Positions 33,417 to 44,753 of a stretch of DNA of 64,000 nucleotides are shown one piece after another. Location: NCBI GenBank assembly GCA_021234155.1, contig JAJEKV010000169.1:64001-128000 (forward strand), written 5' to 3'. The translations under genes were made by a program, and so were the position numbers. The DNA comes from Isoetes taiwanensis. Taxonomy: Eukaryota > Streptophyta > Lycopodiopsida > Isoetales > Isoetaceae. The notes beneath the pieces are model-generated. The model had not been told where the DNA came from, did no database searches, and was given only the letters and a program-made list of their open reading frames with translations. Within the stretch, counting starts at the first letter, position 1; the number at the start of each line of letters is the position of its first letter.

Positions 33417-35857
33417 ATGTCCCCCCTCAGCAACATTTTCGCGTAACCGATGGTTTGATGCGGAGTGTAAAGAATGCAAGCGCCAGCTCCGTCACATTCT
33501 GGATCTAGGTACCCGCTTGCAGGCCACCACACAGTACCGCACCCATCTGAAGGAGACAAAGACGCGGTACCTTGCCAGGCATCAGGGGGAGATGTTCGGC
33601 CTGCTGGACACTCATCCTCGAACCTTTTGGCGCAGTGCTTCAAGGCCAGCCCACCCTCGGGGGACATCACATCCCAGGGCGAACAAAGCGGTTGCGGCAG
33701 CTCTATGACCCACCCGGGGATCGTGCGCCCATTACCCCCCAATGATGGCCCCCATTGGTTCTCGCGGAGGAGGATGTTGTGGAGGGCCCGCAACGGGCGG
33801 CTAATGGGAAGGCAAATGACCTCGATGGTATGCGTGCCGAAGTTACTCAAATGGGCGGGGCGGCCCGGCCGGTGCCGATCCTCACTACCCTGTTCAACGA
33901 GCATTGCATGAGGTTTTCCCCCGACAATGGACCCACAAGCGGGTTGTCCCCATTCACAAAGGCGGGCGACCCACCTTTGTCCGGCCAATTCTGGGACGAT
34001 CATGGTCGATTCGATTTGCCAAACCGGCTGCCATTCTCGGCGGCCGTTGACCGGCCGGGCGGCGGCTAGATGTCGAGCCCCTCACACAAGCGGGCTTTAG
34101 ACCCCGCCCACTCAACGATTGACCATATCTTTACACTGCGGGCGATTGAAGACGGCCGGAACCATCGGCGGACTTGTATTGCCGCTTTGTGGACTTCGAA
34201 GGCTTTTGATACTGGTCCCCCTGAAAGCTATGGGCTAAATGCTGCGTCAATCACAGGGCTGCCGCCGCCGTGCGTAATGCCATATACAGGCTGCATGAGA
34301 GTTGTTTTGGCGGGATGCGTACCGACGGGCCAAGCATTCACCAATAGTATCGGGGGTTCGGGCAGGGCTGCCCCCTCACCAACACTTTTGGCCTCTACAT
34401 TGATCGGTTAGAGCCCCGGCTTCTGCGAGCATGGGGGATGGCATACGGCTTTTGCACCAGGTCATCCGCCCGGCTCATCTATCGCGGGGCGATGTTGACC
34501 GCCCACACCCCGAAGCTATCGCGATCTCATCCGGATGCCCTAGACACATTCTGTCGGGCTCTGAGACATGCGCTGCGAATCGCCAAGACCGGGGTGGTCC
34601 TCATCTCCTCTTCCGCCACCCCACCCTCCCGCACTCACATATCGGGGGCCAGTAGAGGTCACACCCACCTACAAGTACCTAGGGGTGGAGTTCCCCCTCG
34701 CTCTGTTGGGAGGGCGCCCATCCGCTATGGGTGACAAAGGGCCGAAAGCGCTTATGCCATGCCGAAATCAATCACTAGGCGAGCTCTATGATTGGGGCCA
34801 TCGATCCACATGCTGCACCGGGTCGAGCGGCCCTTCCATGCGGGTCGAGAGTTTGGGGCCCGGTCCGTCTCTTTGGCGACACTGGAATGACTTGGAGCAA
34901 AAGTGCGTAAGGCATTTTGGCATGGACACTTGGGTGAAACCTTCATCCCCTATCGATTCTCGTTGTGAAACTGGATTCTTGCCGCTTCACGCGATAGACA
35001 CATCGCCTATTTTCGAAAGTGGTTAATATGGGTGATGCTCGGCTCCCGCACTGGCTTACGCCGTGGGCAATGGGCCGCAGCGGCTCGGGGCCTATTGAGG
35101 GGTAAGAGAGATCGATGGTTCGCCCGATGAACGCGGGGGAGAGCACAAAAGGCAGGTGGACACGAGGCCGATCGTGGCAGCCCGGCGGAGTACCTAAACG
35201 CTTGCTTCCTTGGCAAGCTCGGGACCCCGGCTCTAGAGCAGTCAAAAACGCCCATTACAAGGAGCACATCAACCCCGTGTTAGCCCGAGGCCCGGCAGCT
35301 CTACTCGCTGCGTTCCCAAACGCCTCAAAAGCCGCGGACTCATTGCCTCCATTCGCATACGGTGCCCACCATCTTCGCGATCGAGGCGAGGCGGTGGATT
35401 GGGGAGCCCCGCCGGGACAAGCTCTGTCCGTCTTTGTCAAACGGGTGCTATTGAGGATGAGTCTCACACTTTCGAGTTGCCCAAAGATTCGGTCGGATCC
35501 GGGCGGATCGCCCCTTAGTACCTACATTTGCCGATGAACACACCGTCAAGATGCGTGCTCGGGTCGTACATTCGGGAGGTACTAGATCGTGAGCTCACCT
35601 TTGCCCCTTTGGTGCCGCCACGATCGGGCACTACGGTGCGATGCATGAGTGTATATATTTGTGTGTTTTTCATTTTGTATATTAGAAGCGGTTTGTCGGC
35701 CAGTGATTCTTCGCCGCACTTTTCCTTCGAAAACCCTTCTGGCTGGGTTTTTAATCCGGGTAGTAATCCGCTTGCTGCACTTTTGTATTGGGTCCCATAG
35801 ACCGATTGGTCTCCGTGGACGATAAAAATACCTTCCTTCCTTCCTTCCTTCCTCCCT
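33417..35857 (+). mobile_element. 5'-truncated, decayed LINE with reverse-transcriptase domain
   Basis: GC-rich sequence, unlike its AT-rich flanks. Pieces in order over shifting frames: RWFDAECKECKRQLRH (about 33447) and a linker; then the RT region with HSTIDHIFTLRAI (about 34109), TSKAFDT in the FxKAFD position (about 34185) and GGSGRAAPSPTLLA at the RQGCPLSPTLF position (34348-34395). YRGAMLT stands where the catalytic YADD should be (about 34477), followed by LDTFCRALRHALRIAKT, TYKYLGVEFPL (about 34669) and LEQKCVRHFGMDTW (about 34891). The endonuclease domain is missing. The 3' end carries GGGTCCCATAGACCGATTGG, GTGGACGATAAAAA and a (CCTT)n tail at 35830-35857. Many stops; inactive. Confidence 0.85.
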
Positions 35858-38631
35858 TAATTACTCTCTAAATATATATTGTTTAAGGGTCTTGCTTTTT
35901 TAATCTCTCCGTTTCAAGAAAAGGTCTCAAGCTAATAATAATCCTTAGATTATTCTTGTATAATTGTTTATTCCATATTTTGGCAGATAATCTCTTTCTC
36001 TTTCTCTTGCTCACATTGTTGTTTCCCCAGGCACCACCGTATTAATTCCCTTCTTTCCTAGAATTGATCGCCGATCAAGGAATTACATGGCAATTTAACA
36101 TAAACAAGTTCATGGTTACAACCTTAGTTAAGTCCACAACTAGAAATAATCAAGTCCAGTCCTTGAGGCTAAAAATTGTCAAGATCAATTGTTATGCTGC
36201 AGTTATAATAGTTGTCTCAAAATATTATCTACAGAGGTTTAGTAATACAAAAGTTCAGAATAAATGCAGTACAATTCTTTAAGAGCCAGAGTTTTTGGCT
36301 AAGCATGAGAAAGGATTTGGAAAAGGAACACCTTAGAATCCCCAAACCAAATTATTCCACAAGATCTAAAATTTGATTTTGGTCTGTTGGAAGGAAAGAT
36401 TCGGGGGAAGGAAAGGTTAAAGGTTATAACAACTACTGAAGTATCCAAAGCATGCTTTTAATTTTTGCCACAAATTTTTTTAATGGAGCTTACTGTCCAA
36501 TTGGCCCAGAACGTGCACGAATGCTAAATAAACATCAAAGCTTTAAAATAACTTTGTCAACAACAATATCATGAGTTCTAGCCGTTCAACATAAGGTTGT
36601 GCAAATCGACGAGTATTTTGAGGATCGCAAGTAAATTTTCATAAGGTCATATAGTTTGCCCAATTCGTTTGGTATTGGGGGAGGGTATATTGGCAATGGT
36701 GGGGATTATGATTTTGGTATGGTATTGTATAAAAAAGGGTATATTTAGGCCATTTTGAGGAGCTTAATTGGCTTAAGGGGGATTGTTCTAATTTTGGGTG
36801 AGTTTTTTAGAGAATTTTTTGGTCAGTTTTGGAAGGACCGAAATTGGAACGCATGTGAAGGCAGCCGGGCAGAGGACAGGACAGCACCTCCTCGGCGTGG
36901 GCATGCCGGATTTGGTGGATGGTAGCGTGCCAGAGTTTAGTATTCATTCCGGCAGTCCATACTATTCTCTTCCTATTCTTTCCTTCATTCTAGCTTGCAA
37001 AGCACTTGCATAATAAATTCCATGCACTTGCTTCCAGCTTATAAGGCAGAGGATGCTTGTGCTTCTTCTGTGGTCTTGATTTGCGGAACAACTCTAGAAG
37101 TGTGATATTGATTGAAGCAAAATTTGACAGAGGCAGAGGCATGCAGCCGCAGCTTGAGGTATCAATTTCCATGCCAAAGGGGCTCCCGATTATTTGTTCT
37201 GGTTGAGCTCGTCTATATTTTTATTGAACCAAAAATTCGACAGAGGCAGAGTTATGCAGCCGTAGCTTGAGATGTCAATTTCCAGGCCAAAAGGGCTCCC
37301 GATTCGATCAGAGCTATTTCTGACGCAAATATTTGTTCTGATTGAGCTCGTCTGTATATTTGTTGATACCAGAGGGCTTATATTTGCCATGCATTTAAAA
37401 CTTATCGCTCTTTACTTATACGATAATTTTCTATCGCATTCAATTCCTTCTAGCATACTGCAGAATGTAAATAGGGGAAGAATTACATGGGATTTCTCTG
37501 ATCTGAGGAAATTATGTGGAAATAGCATAGCCGGCTTCAACTGTTTTTGCTCTGGTTTGCACCGTTGGAACTTTCATGGGTGCCTGTGCAAAAAATTAAG
37601 GGCCCATGCAGGCCGTGGAGCGATTTGAGACGGATTCCGTTATCTTGGAGGCTCACATCTCAATCTATGTCATTCCTGGCTCACATCTCAATCTCAATCT
37701 ATGCAGGGGGGCTGCTTATCAAGGGTGAAACCATGGTTTCTGTTGTAAATAAATTGTTGTAAATAAATGTAATATGAATATGAAGTAAGGTGGACGATTA
37801 ACTTTTTTGCACCATTGAGTCGTGTTTAATTTTTTGGCTTTAGCAAGTTTGTGGCCATTGATGTGAGAATATTCTCTTGATCGGTGGCTCACAATGAAAG
37901 TTAGATAGGACGCCATAATACATGGAAAAAGAGTAATAATAAGTTAATTTTCATAAGGTCATAAATATACTTCTATGGGCTATAATGATAAATGGCAACC
38001 TAGGGTTTTAGGTAATTTACAACGTCTTCAGCTTACTTCATAAATAATAGCGTACCTAAAGACAACAGGAATTTATACCGGCAATGAACACGTAAGCGAT
38101 GCATGCATTTGAATCAGATATCGAAAAGTTTTGGTTTTTCTTCAAACGGGACATGACAGATGCGGGTTCTTATGGCGCCAAAGAGCATCAACGAATGGAT
38201 CCTGCTATCATAATTTATCTAGTTAGGTCCTTCAATAGGGTTATTGATCTTCATACTTTGTGTTTAAACGTTGCAACTTTGTCAACAAGCAAAGCCAATT
38301 ATTTGTCCTAATACATCAGCAGAACCCATGAAAATTTTGTAGATGCACTCCTACATTTCAAACAGGTACTTCTTCTCAACACATATATACATGTTAACCA
38401 AGATTCTGCAACATCAAACCCTCCTGGAGTTATGGACCAAGAGGAAATAAGTTTTCAGAAGCAACTCTTTATGATGCACTTCATGGTTCCCTTATAATAC
38501 CCAGATTTAGCTTATTTTTATCTTTAGCCGACAGCAGCTGGTGCATTTTAATTATCTTCTTTCTAGAAATGGTTGAATATAGGTTAACCATGCATATGAT
38601 GGACAAACATACGGTGGCTTCCACAGTTGCC
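35858..38631. other. Intergenic, no supported gene
   Basis: AT-rich sequence. 36711-36770 shares ATTTTGGTATGGTATTGTAT and GAGGAGCTTAATT with 54874-54953, marking a dispersed repeat. Short frames such as plus 37272-37628 and plus 38099-38311 show no motif. The part just below 38631 would include the CBSX3-like 3'UTR. Confidence 0.4.
37127..37375. repeat. 113-bp tandem duplication, diverged
   Basis: ACAGAGGCAGAG recurs at 37127 and 37240, each followed by ATGCAGCCG.AGCTTGAG and TCAATTTCCA.GCCAAA, then TTGTTCTG.TTGAGCTCGTCT. The second unit has an extra stretch, CGATCAGAGCTATTTC. Confidence 0.8.
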
Positions 38632-40137
38632 TCAGTATCCCCCCTGAATGTAGGTATTTAAGCGCTTTAACTCTTCACGATGCTCTTCTACCACTGCTCT
38701 CACAACATCACCAATAGACACCATACCCTTCATCTGCTTATCTTTTACAACGGGAATATGCCTAATCCTCTTCTCTGATTATAGTCACAAAACATTATTA
38801 ACACCCATTATGAAATATTGTAACAGTAACAAACAGTCTAGTGGAAGCATTACCTGTCATCATCTGCATTGCATGCAATACTCGTGTCTCTGGAGTAACG
38901 GTTATCAGTTTATTCTGTAACCAATGTTGAATAAGAAAAAAGCAAATATTCTCTACCAATTATGTGAAAACCAAATTCAGGGACAACTGAATACCTCCTC
39001 AGTCATAATATCTCCAACTCGTGTGGTCTTTGATGAACGTCCTTGCACAATGATTTTCCTGAGATAATCTACAGACAAAAGCATGATTGAAGGACCACAA
39101 CAACAATGAGAAAAGGACACCGCCTTTATTTAGAAGGACAAGCTGCCTCCTTGTTATAAGAAAATGTAAGAAATCATCTTAGTTTTTGAACATGAGACCT
39201 GCTACACTATTTTCACATGGATAGGCTCCAGCAGACAATCAATCTGATAGGACCTATATGATATCATTGCCTTAAAAGAAAATGAGCTCAGAAAATCAAG
39301 CTCACCTCTTTCTGTGATAATCCCAGCTATTTGTGCTTCTGTTCCTGGTTTGACCACAAGCAATGCTCCAACGTTGTGGTTAGTCATCTGTTAAAAACAA
39401 ATTGATTCAGAACTCATTTTGTAGGTTCTATATAATTTGCCATTTCTTTCTACCAAATATAACATTGGATCCCCATTAGTTGCTCAATCAGAAATCAGGA
39501 CGGCTTATATTTTGCATAACTTTTGAATTGTTCATGTCAAGTATCTATGGTTATGCTTATAATACTGCATGCAATATTGAAATACTGTAACTTACCATTG
39601 AAAAGGACGCAATATAAAAACTTTGCTAACTGTTTTGTACTCATTATTATATCAGTTACAAAGCTACAAAGAGCTTGTTGATTCTACAAGCTAGTTAACA
39701 CACTCTAAGTGGCTTACTTGAATGTTAGTTGACCATTGCTCATAATTTAATGCTTTGCTTCTCTCAAGAAAAACTAGATCAGCTCATTCCACACGAGATC
39801 AGCTCATTCCACCCAAATCCTAAACTAAGAAATCTTCAATTTTACTGCCCAACCAGAAATATGTTCAATGGCCACTTACTGATTTAACAGCATCATACAC
39901 TGTGTCGTCCGTGGTGCAGAAAAGCCATTCTCCCTCTGCCCCTTTACCTTTTGCTTTCAAAACGTCTGCTATTGTGGTTGACTCAAACCCTCCTTCTTCT
40001 AAAGTGGCAGGTTTTGCAGATTCATGACGGCACTGCTGGCTAGAAATACCAGGAGTTTGCAGAACACGAACATGCCTAAGAATGCCAGCTTGAACAACCT
40101 TACCGTGGGTTTGGATAGTTCTAGCAAGGCTCTGCAT
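38632..40137 (-). CDS. CBSX3: CBS-domain protein, mitochondrial, CBSX3-like (five coding exons)
   Basis: Exons on the minus strand: 40137-39880, 39387-39306, 39068-38995, 38914-38854, 38774-38632 (stop TGA). All introns have GT..AG ends (donors GTAAGT, GTGAGC, GTATTC, GTAATG). Joined length is 618 bases, 205 residues, about the size of Arabidopsis CBSX3. Residues 1-40 are Arg/Gln/His-rich with almost no acidic residues, a likely mitochondrial presequence. CBS domain 1 is about 60-125 (WLFCTTDDTVYDAVKS, NHNVGALLVVKPG, GIITERDYLRKII). CBS domain 2 is about 130-195 (VGDIMTEENKLITVTPET, RIRHIPVVKDK, GMVSIGDVVRAVVEEH), and the protein ends TYIQGGY. CBS pairs bind adenosine ligands; CBSX3 regulates mitochondrial o-type thioredoxin and redox balance (known for Arabidopsis). 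No stop, frameshift or splice damage. The only intact cellular gene in the window. Confidence 0.95.
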
Positions 40138-40140
40138 TGT

Positions 40141-40700
40141 CTAGATCAAACATTAAGAAAATGGATTAGCTACAGTATTACCACAGAGAAACCAATGGAT
40201 AGGAACAAAAAAATTCTAAGACCCAAAGAAACGTAAGGAATCAGTATTATCAGGAAGAGCGTTTAATATTTCGCCATAAGGAAGCAAGTCACAATAATGA
40301 AGCTTAGGTGATATGCCAACACCTGAAATGCAAACCTGGATCAAATTTTCTTTTTCTTCTTGCCTTACCCAAGCAGGGTGAGGCATATCTTTGAGTGAAA
40401 GAAACAACAAACGAAAATAAAACTAGAGAAAAGAAAGCAGTGAAAAGAGAAGCCGGAAATGGGATCAAACATAGATAATCGTCGTACAATGGCAAAAAAG
40501 GAATCTGTAAGCAATCCACAAATCCTTCAAAACGACGCCAGAAACGACGATTTAAACCTATAAAAACAGATGCAAGTGTTAAAGTAAGGGTAATCCTACC
40601 TTTCGTCAAGAATCGAACACCAGATGCTTCAACACTACAAACTACTCCTCTTCTCCAAAACTCTACCCTGCAGATTCCGGACAGATTTTAGACGGAGGGG
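40141..40700 (-). promoter_or_regulatory. Predicted 5'UTR intron and leader exon of the CBSX3-like gene
   Basis: Minus-strand ..TTTGATCTAG precedes ACAATG at the start codon, giving an acceptor at 40141-40142. A donor AAAG|GTAGGA lies at 40600/40599. The inferred leader exon extends upstream of 40600 and its start is not visible. No clear TATA box was found. Expression data are needed to set the transcription start. Confidence 0.5.
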
Positions 40701-40703
40701 ATT

Positions 40704-41664
40704 GGTTGCCAGCATTTGAGAACCATCCGGCCGTCCAAATGGCGGGATTTAGCAAGCCGATTCATGTGTATTGGATAATTTCAATGCGTCCTAGTCAGCT
40801 GCCACGTACCATTTTTTTTATTTTTATTTTTTTACACTTCTTTACCTTAAGAATATTTTATATATGGATCTGGCAAACCCCATAGGATTCCAAAGGACGG
40901 GATTTTTACCTCCAGGATTCCGAAATCAAAGATATTTTCAGTCTCTCTCAATGTATAAAATGTGGGCTCACTAACATGGCCCACTCTAGACCCTCGTACC
41001 TAGTAACATGCCCCAATCAAGGCCATTACGTCACTTGAGATTTGTTGCCAGCACATGAGAACCATCCAACCCTCTAGATGGTGGGATTCAGTAGGTCGAT
41101 TCATACGTATTGGATAATTTCAATTAGCCCAGATTCTAGTGGAAGGTCGTCAGTTTGCATTTCGTTCAAGATGTTCCAGGCTAACTTCCAAGTAATTGAT
41201 TCCTCTGTTGTTCCGGCATCTCCCAAAGAGCAACTCCCGGGGGATCTTGCCCAGGAGAAAATTTTCAGATTTCGACATCAAAAATTTTGAGCTCGCAATG
41301 GAATGCTGAAACTGGTGGCAGGTGTTGTTGTGGAGCTCTCAGGTTCACCCAGCTCAAAACTTCTAGGCTAGTGGAATCTGGGCCTTAATCCTAGTCATTT
41401 GCCACGTATATATTTTGTTTTTCCTTTTCAAGGACCAAGTGACCTTATAGAGACATTTAGATATACAAAGGTCCCCGCTATTGGTGAAGGGGATCTTTGC
41501 ACGCCTAACCAAACCCATGGCTTTGGAATCATACCATTCTTGCTAGATGGTGGAGCATCCACATATCTCTCAATTCGCAGAAAGGATAAATTGTGGGCTC
41601 GTTAACATGGCCCACTCAAGACCTCATGTACCCAATCAACCCTGTAACATGTCCCAATCAAGGA
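40704..41664. repeat. Direct duplication upstream of the CBSX3-like gene
   Basis: Unit 1 (about 40704-41036) and unit 2 (about 41041-41664) both contain TTGCCAGCA..TGAGAACCATCC, GTATTGGATAATTTCAAT, GCCACGTA, AACATGGCCCACTC and CATG.CCCAATCAAGG. Unit 2 carries about 270 extra bases (41140-41390). The LARD element later inserted at the right end of unit 2. It may be a decayed MITE or promoter-linked repeat; no terminal inverted repeat was found. Confidence 0.75.
41660..41664. repeat. Target-site duplication, left copy (AAGGA)
   Basis: AAGGA directly precedes the TGTGACGTTCC terminus and matches AAGGA at 53437-53441 exactly. Confidence 0.93.
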
Positions 41665-43477
41665 TGTGACGTTCCAAAGACAAGATATCTGCCCCGGGGA
41701 CGTATATTGTGATTTTGCCATCGCCACGCCGCGATGCCGCCACCCTCGATTGGCGTTAATGCCAACGTATAGCCAAGTGGGTAGCCCCTAGGGGGCAACT
41801 TGCTAAGAATGTGCATTAGCATTAATGTGCACATTTTCCAATGTACACATTAATGTGGGCACACATTTCCATGTGGCCACTTGATGCCAAGTGGGCCATA
41901 CCCATAAAAATTAATGTAACGCACATTTTCCAATGTACATTCATTAATGTGCAACACATTTCCATGTGAGCACATTTGGGTGCACACATTTCCATGTGGG
42001 CACATTTGGCCACCTAGCCCCTTAAAGGCAAGTGGGCCCTTTTCCCAATTATCCCACATGCCTAAAGGGGATAATTGGAAACCCTAGCCACCCCCTTGTC
42101 TATATAGGGTTGGAAACCCTAACTAACCTAATTTTCGATTTTAGGGTTTCAGAACTCTGTTTTGGCTGCCTCAACAGCCAAAACCGCATCCCAGACTGTG
42201 ATTGGGAGAATTACATCCTTAGTTCCTCGAGATTCGAGAATTTCAGGGATGGTCGAGCTCAGTCGAGGAGCCCTCAAGGATCGTATTTAGGCCAATTAGA
42301 TAGTCTAAACCCTATTTTAGGCATTGAATCGGAGGGTTTAGCCTATTAGATTGCCCATAGCACCCTCTAGAACTCTAGATAGCGATTCTAACTAAAGAAC
42401 CTAACTCTATGATATAGATTAGATCTTGTTCTTTAGTTCTTCCGATGATGTACATGGATGATGTATCTCTGAACTCCTTGTATTGGGAAGGGGGTAGAGA
42501 CCTAAAGCCTTGTAGTTGATGCTCCTAGAGTAGCCTCTCTAGCACACTATAGATGCGGCCTGCGTACAATAGCCCGCCTGTGTTGTGTTCTTAGGGGTCG
42601 ACCGGGTTGATAAGGGTGGTTGTGTCCATAGCGGTTGCTCTCGGGATGTAAAGTCTACCCGAGAGCACCGCAGACTAAGCGCTTAATACTCGTGGACCGC
42701 GTGCACCCCGAAAAGTATGAGTTCGACACCCGCTGGGGATAAGAAGCCGCGGCTGGCGCCACGCCACCGTGGGATTTCGGCCGAGGTCCCGGTGGTGCGC
42801 TGGTTGTGCTTGCACGGGGTCGGACCTGGTCGTGGTGGTAGTTCCCTTCAAGTGGGTTAAAGTCGAAAACGGACAGTTGGTGTCCTCTAGTCTCACTCGC
42901 TATGGCATTGATCATCCGGTGGGAGAGAAACCTCCCTACCGCCTCATCGGGTCCGGGAGATGTAACCCGGCTATAGCCCCTTTGGCTATGATCCCGCAGG
43001 CTACGGTCCAACCCCCTCGAAGTTCTTCAACCTATCTCGCAAAAGTACGCAGGAGGGGCGGATGGAGTGGACAACCCTAAGCCATGTTCATGTGCCACCC
43101 AAATCCATTGCCATGAATTCTCTGCGCAATGAACTCGAGACCCAAGCCGCCGTCATCCCTTTGAGTCCGAGCCTTGGGTAGGATTCCCTATGTGATGTGC
43201 CGATCTTTGTCTATGCAGATATGTGGAGGGCCATCCTTCGTGATGGTCATATGATATTGATGTATGTGCTAATCGACATGTATGTTTACGCCTCCGCAGC
43301 CTAGGTAGGCCCCGAGGGAGATTTGGTGCAATGACCCTTCCACTCTTCCCACCGGAACCCGCCACGGTTGCGGTTGTCATGTGGAGGGCCCCCAGATAGC
43401 ATGGAGCTGGTATGGGGATGAACTCCTGCTTTGTGTACGGGTGAGGGCAATCAGATAATGAAGTAGGGGACGCCACA
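41665..43477 (+). repeat. 5' LTR of the LARD-like element
   Basis: 1813 bp. The U3 part (41810-42030) is built of subrepeats around AATGTGCACATTTTCCAATG, CACATTTCCATGTGG and GCCAAGTGGGCC, present about twice. Minus-strand frames at 42655-43011 and 43153-43518 are incidental to the LTR. Confidence 0.93.
42101..42108 (+). promoter_or_regulatory. TATA box of the 5' LTR
   Basis: CTTGTCTATATAGGGTTGG gives a plant-type TATATAGG. The same box lies at 52056-52063 in the 3' LTR. Transcription would be expected to start about 30 bases downstream; this is inferred from position and consensus only. Confidence 0.65.
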
Positions 43478-43495
43478 AAGGTATCGAGCAATGTT
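43478..43495 (+). promoter_or_regulatory. Degraded primer-binding site of the LARD-like element
   Basis: AAGGTATCGAGCAATG directly follows the LTR end. It resembles the initiator-Met site TGGTATCAGAGC with the CAG reduced to CG, the same kind of change seen among copies elsewhere in the window. Confidence 0.55.
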
Positions 43496-43671
43496 CTTGG
43501 AGACCAAGAGCAAAGCACTGACCATGCTCCCAGTAGTACTAACTTGATAGGATCCTCAAACCTCGAAGAATGGGAAAAATTTTTCTCATTTTTGTAGTAT
43601 ATGCTAAGCTAGTAACAGTTAAAGTGAATTAGTAATGCTTAAAGCTTAAAAATTAGTGAGCCAAATAGGAT

Positions 43672-43742
43672 GGTCTCACACGAAAATGCCCGAGCCGATT
43701 TCTTAGTGATCTAGAAACCCCGCCCTGGCGCAACGTGAAACC
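43672..43742 (+). repeat. Degenerate stem-loop, copy 0 of the GTCTCACA family
   Basis: GGTCTCACACG at 43672-43682 and CTGGCGCAACGTGAAACC at 43725-43742 resemble the arms of the two better copies at 44488 and 44687. The pairing here is weaker. Confidence 0.5.
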
Positions 43743-43867
43743 ATTGATCCGAAAACAGATTAAAAAAAAAGTCAAAAAAATTTTTAGAAAAGTAACTTAG
43801 TAATTCGAATTTCAGCCTAGGAATTAGCTAGATTAGCTTTCTAATCTATTTAAACCTCATCTTAAAA

Positions 43868-43952
43868 GAATTCCCACAGTAGCGGGAATTGAACCCCCAC
43901 CCACGTGGTTGAACCCCCCAAACCCCCGTACAACCACCGAGGGCTGCATCGC
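43868..43952 (-). repeat. tRNA-derived (SINE-like) sequence
   Basis: On the minus strand a CAGCCCTCGGTGGTTGTACG block resembles a tRNA A box (compare TAGCTCAGTGGTTAGAG). About 30 bases later GGGTTCAATTCCCGC matches the B box GGTTCRANNCC. The cloverleaf does not close convincingly and the middle is a G-rich repeat with a second GGTTCAACCACG. So it is not a functional tRNA gene as read, but it may be a SINE head or tRNA relic captured by the element. Confidence 0.35.
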
Positions 43953-44487
43953 TTTGTGTTTGAATTATAATCCTTAATTAGATTTAAGCTGTAATAATGT
44001 TAGATAATATTAATGGCCAAGCCTTAGACTTAGAACCAAGACCCTTAAGCTAGATAGAGTCAAGATCCCCGATAGACACCAAGCCTCCGACGACATGACG
44101 CCAAGACCAAACAGACCACTCGACTCCCTCGACAAGGCGAAAACAGCCAGAGGCCAAGGAGGTCAAGGAAAACAAGAAGAGGAGAGGGCACAACGAGAGC
44201 GGGAGGCCGGGGTCAAGAAGCAAAGAGAGCGTAAGTCGGTCCAACATTTTGAAGACTCAACAAATTTGACAAAGACACACCAAGGGAGTAACTCTAATGA
44301 AGAAAGATATGCACTTACCAATCATATCAAAGGAGAACCTTATTAATTTCGTAAATGATAAAATTTGTTTAATACAACGTGTTTTAGAGTAAATTATAAC
44401 TGTATAAAGTTACTTAATTAAGTTAAGTTATAGAATTCTAGCTTTTGTTTTAGTCAAATTGGAGCTTTTGAGCAAAATTGAGACGAT

Positions 44488-44554
44488 GTCTCACACGTCG
44501 CGCCAGGACAGATTTCTACATTTTAGGAATCGGGCTGGGCGCAACATGTGAGAC
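44488..44554 (+). repeat. Imperfect stem-loop, copy 1 of the GTCTCACA family
   Basis: Left arm GTCTCACACGTCGCGCC (44488-44504) pairs with right arm GGGCGCAACATGTGAGAC (44537-44554) at 15 of 17 positions, around a loop of about 32 bases containing AGGACAGATTTCTACATT. Confidence 0.75.
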
Positions 44555-44686
44555 CATGCCCAAAAATGCCCAAAACAGCTCCAAATCGACCAAGTAAGGG
44601 GTCAATTCTGCCTAACTCGATGAGTTTAGTGGAATTACAGCCTTAGATCACTTAAATTGAGTAAGCCTAGCCCAATTAGGACCCAT

Positions 44687-44753
44687 GTCTCACAAGTCGC
44701 GCCAGGACAGATTTCTACATTCTCAAAATCGGTCTGGGCGCAACGTGTGAGAC
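44687..44753 (+). repeat. Imperfect stem-loop, copy 2 of the GTCTCACA family
   Basis: Left arm GTCTCACAAGTCGCGCC (44687-44703) and right arm GGGCGCAACGTGTGAGAC (44736-44753) keep the stem of copy 1, 199 bases upstream. The loop again holds AGGACAGATTTCTACATT. Conservation of arms and spacing suggests a tandem duplication of a structured unit. Confidence 0.75.

Noticed and set aside
42655-43518. Minus-strand frames of about 120 codons in the LARD LTR
   Set aside because: They lie wholly within the LTR, are not open in the other LTR copy and have no motif.
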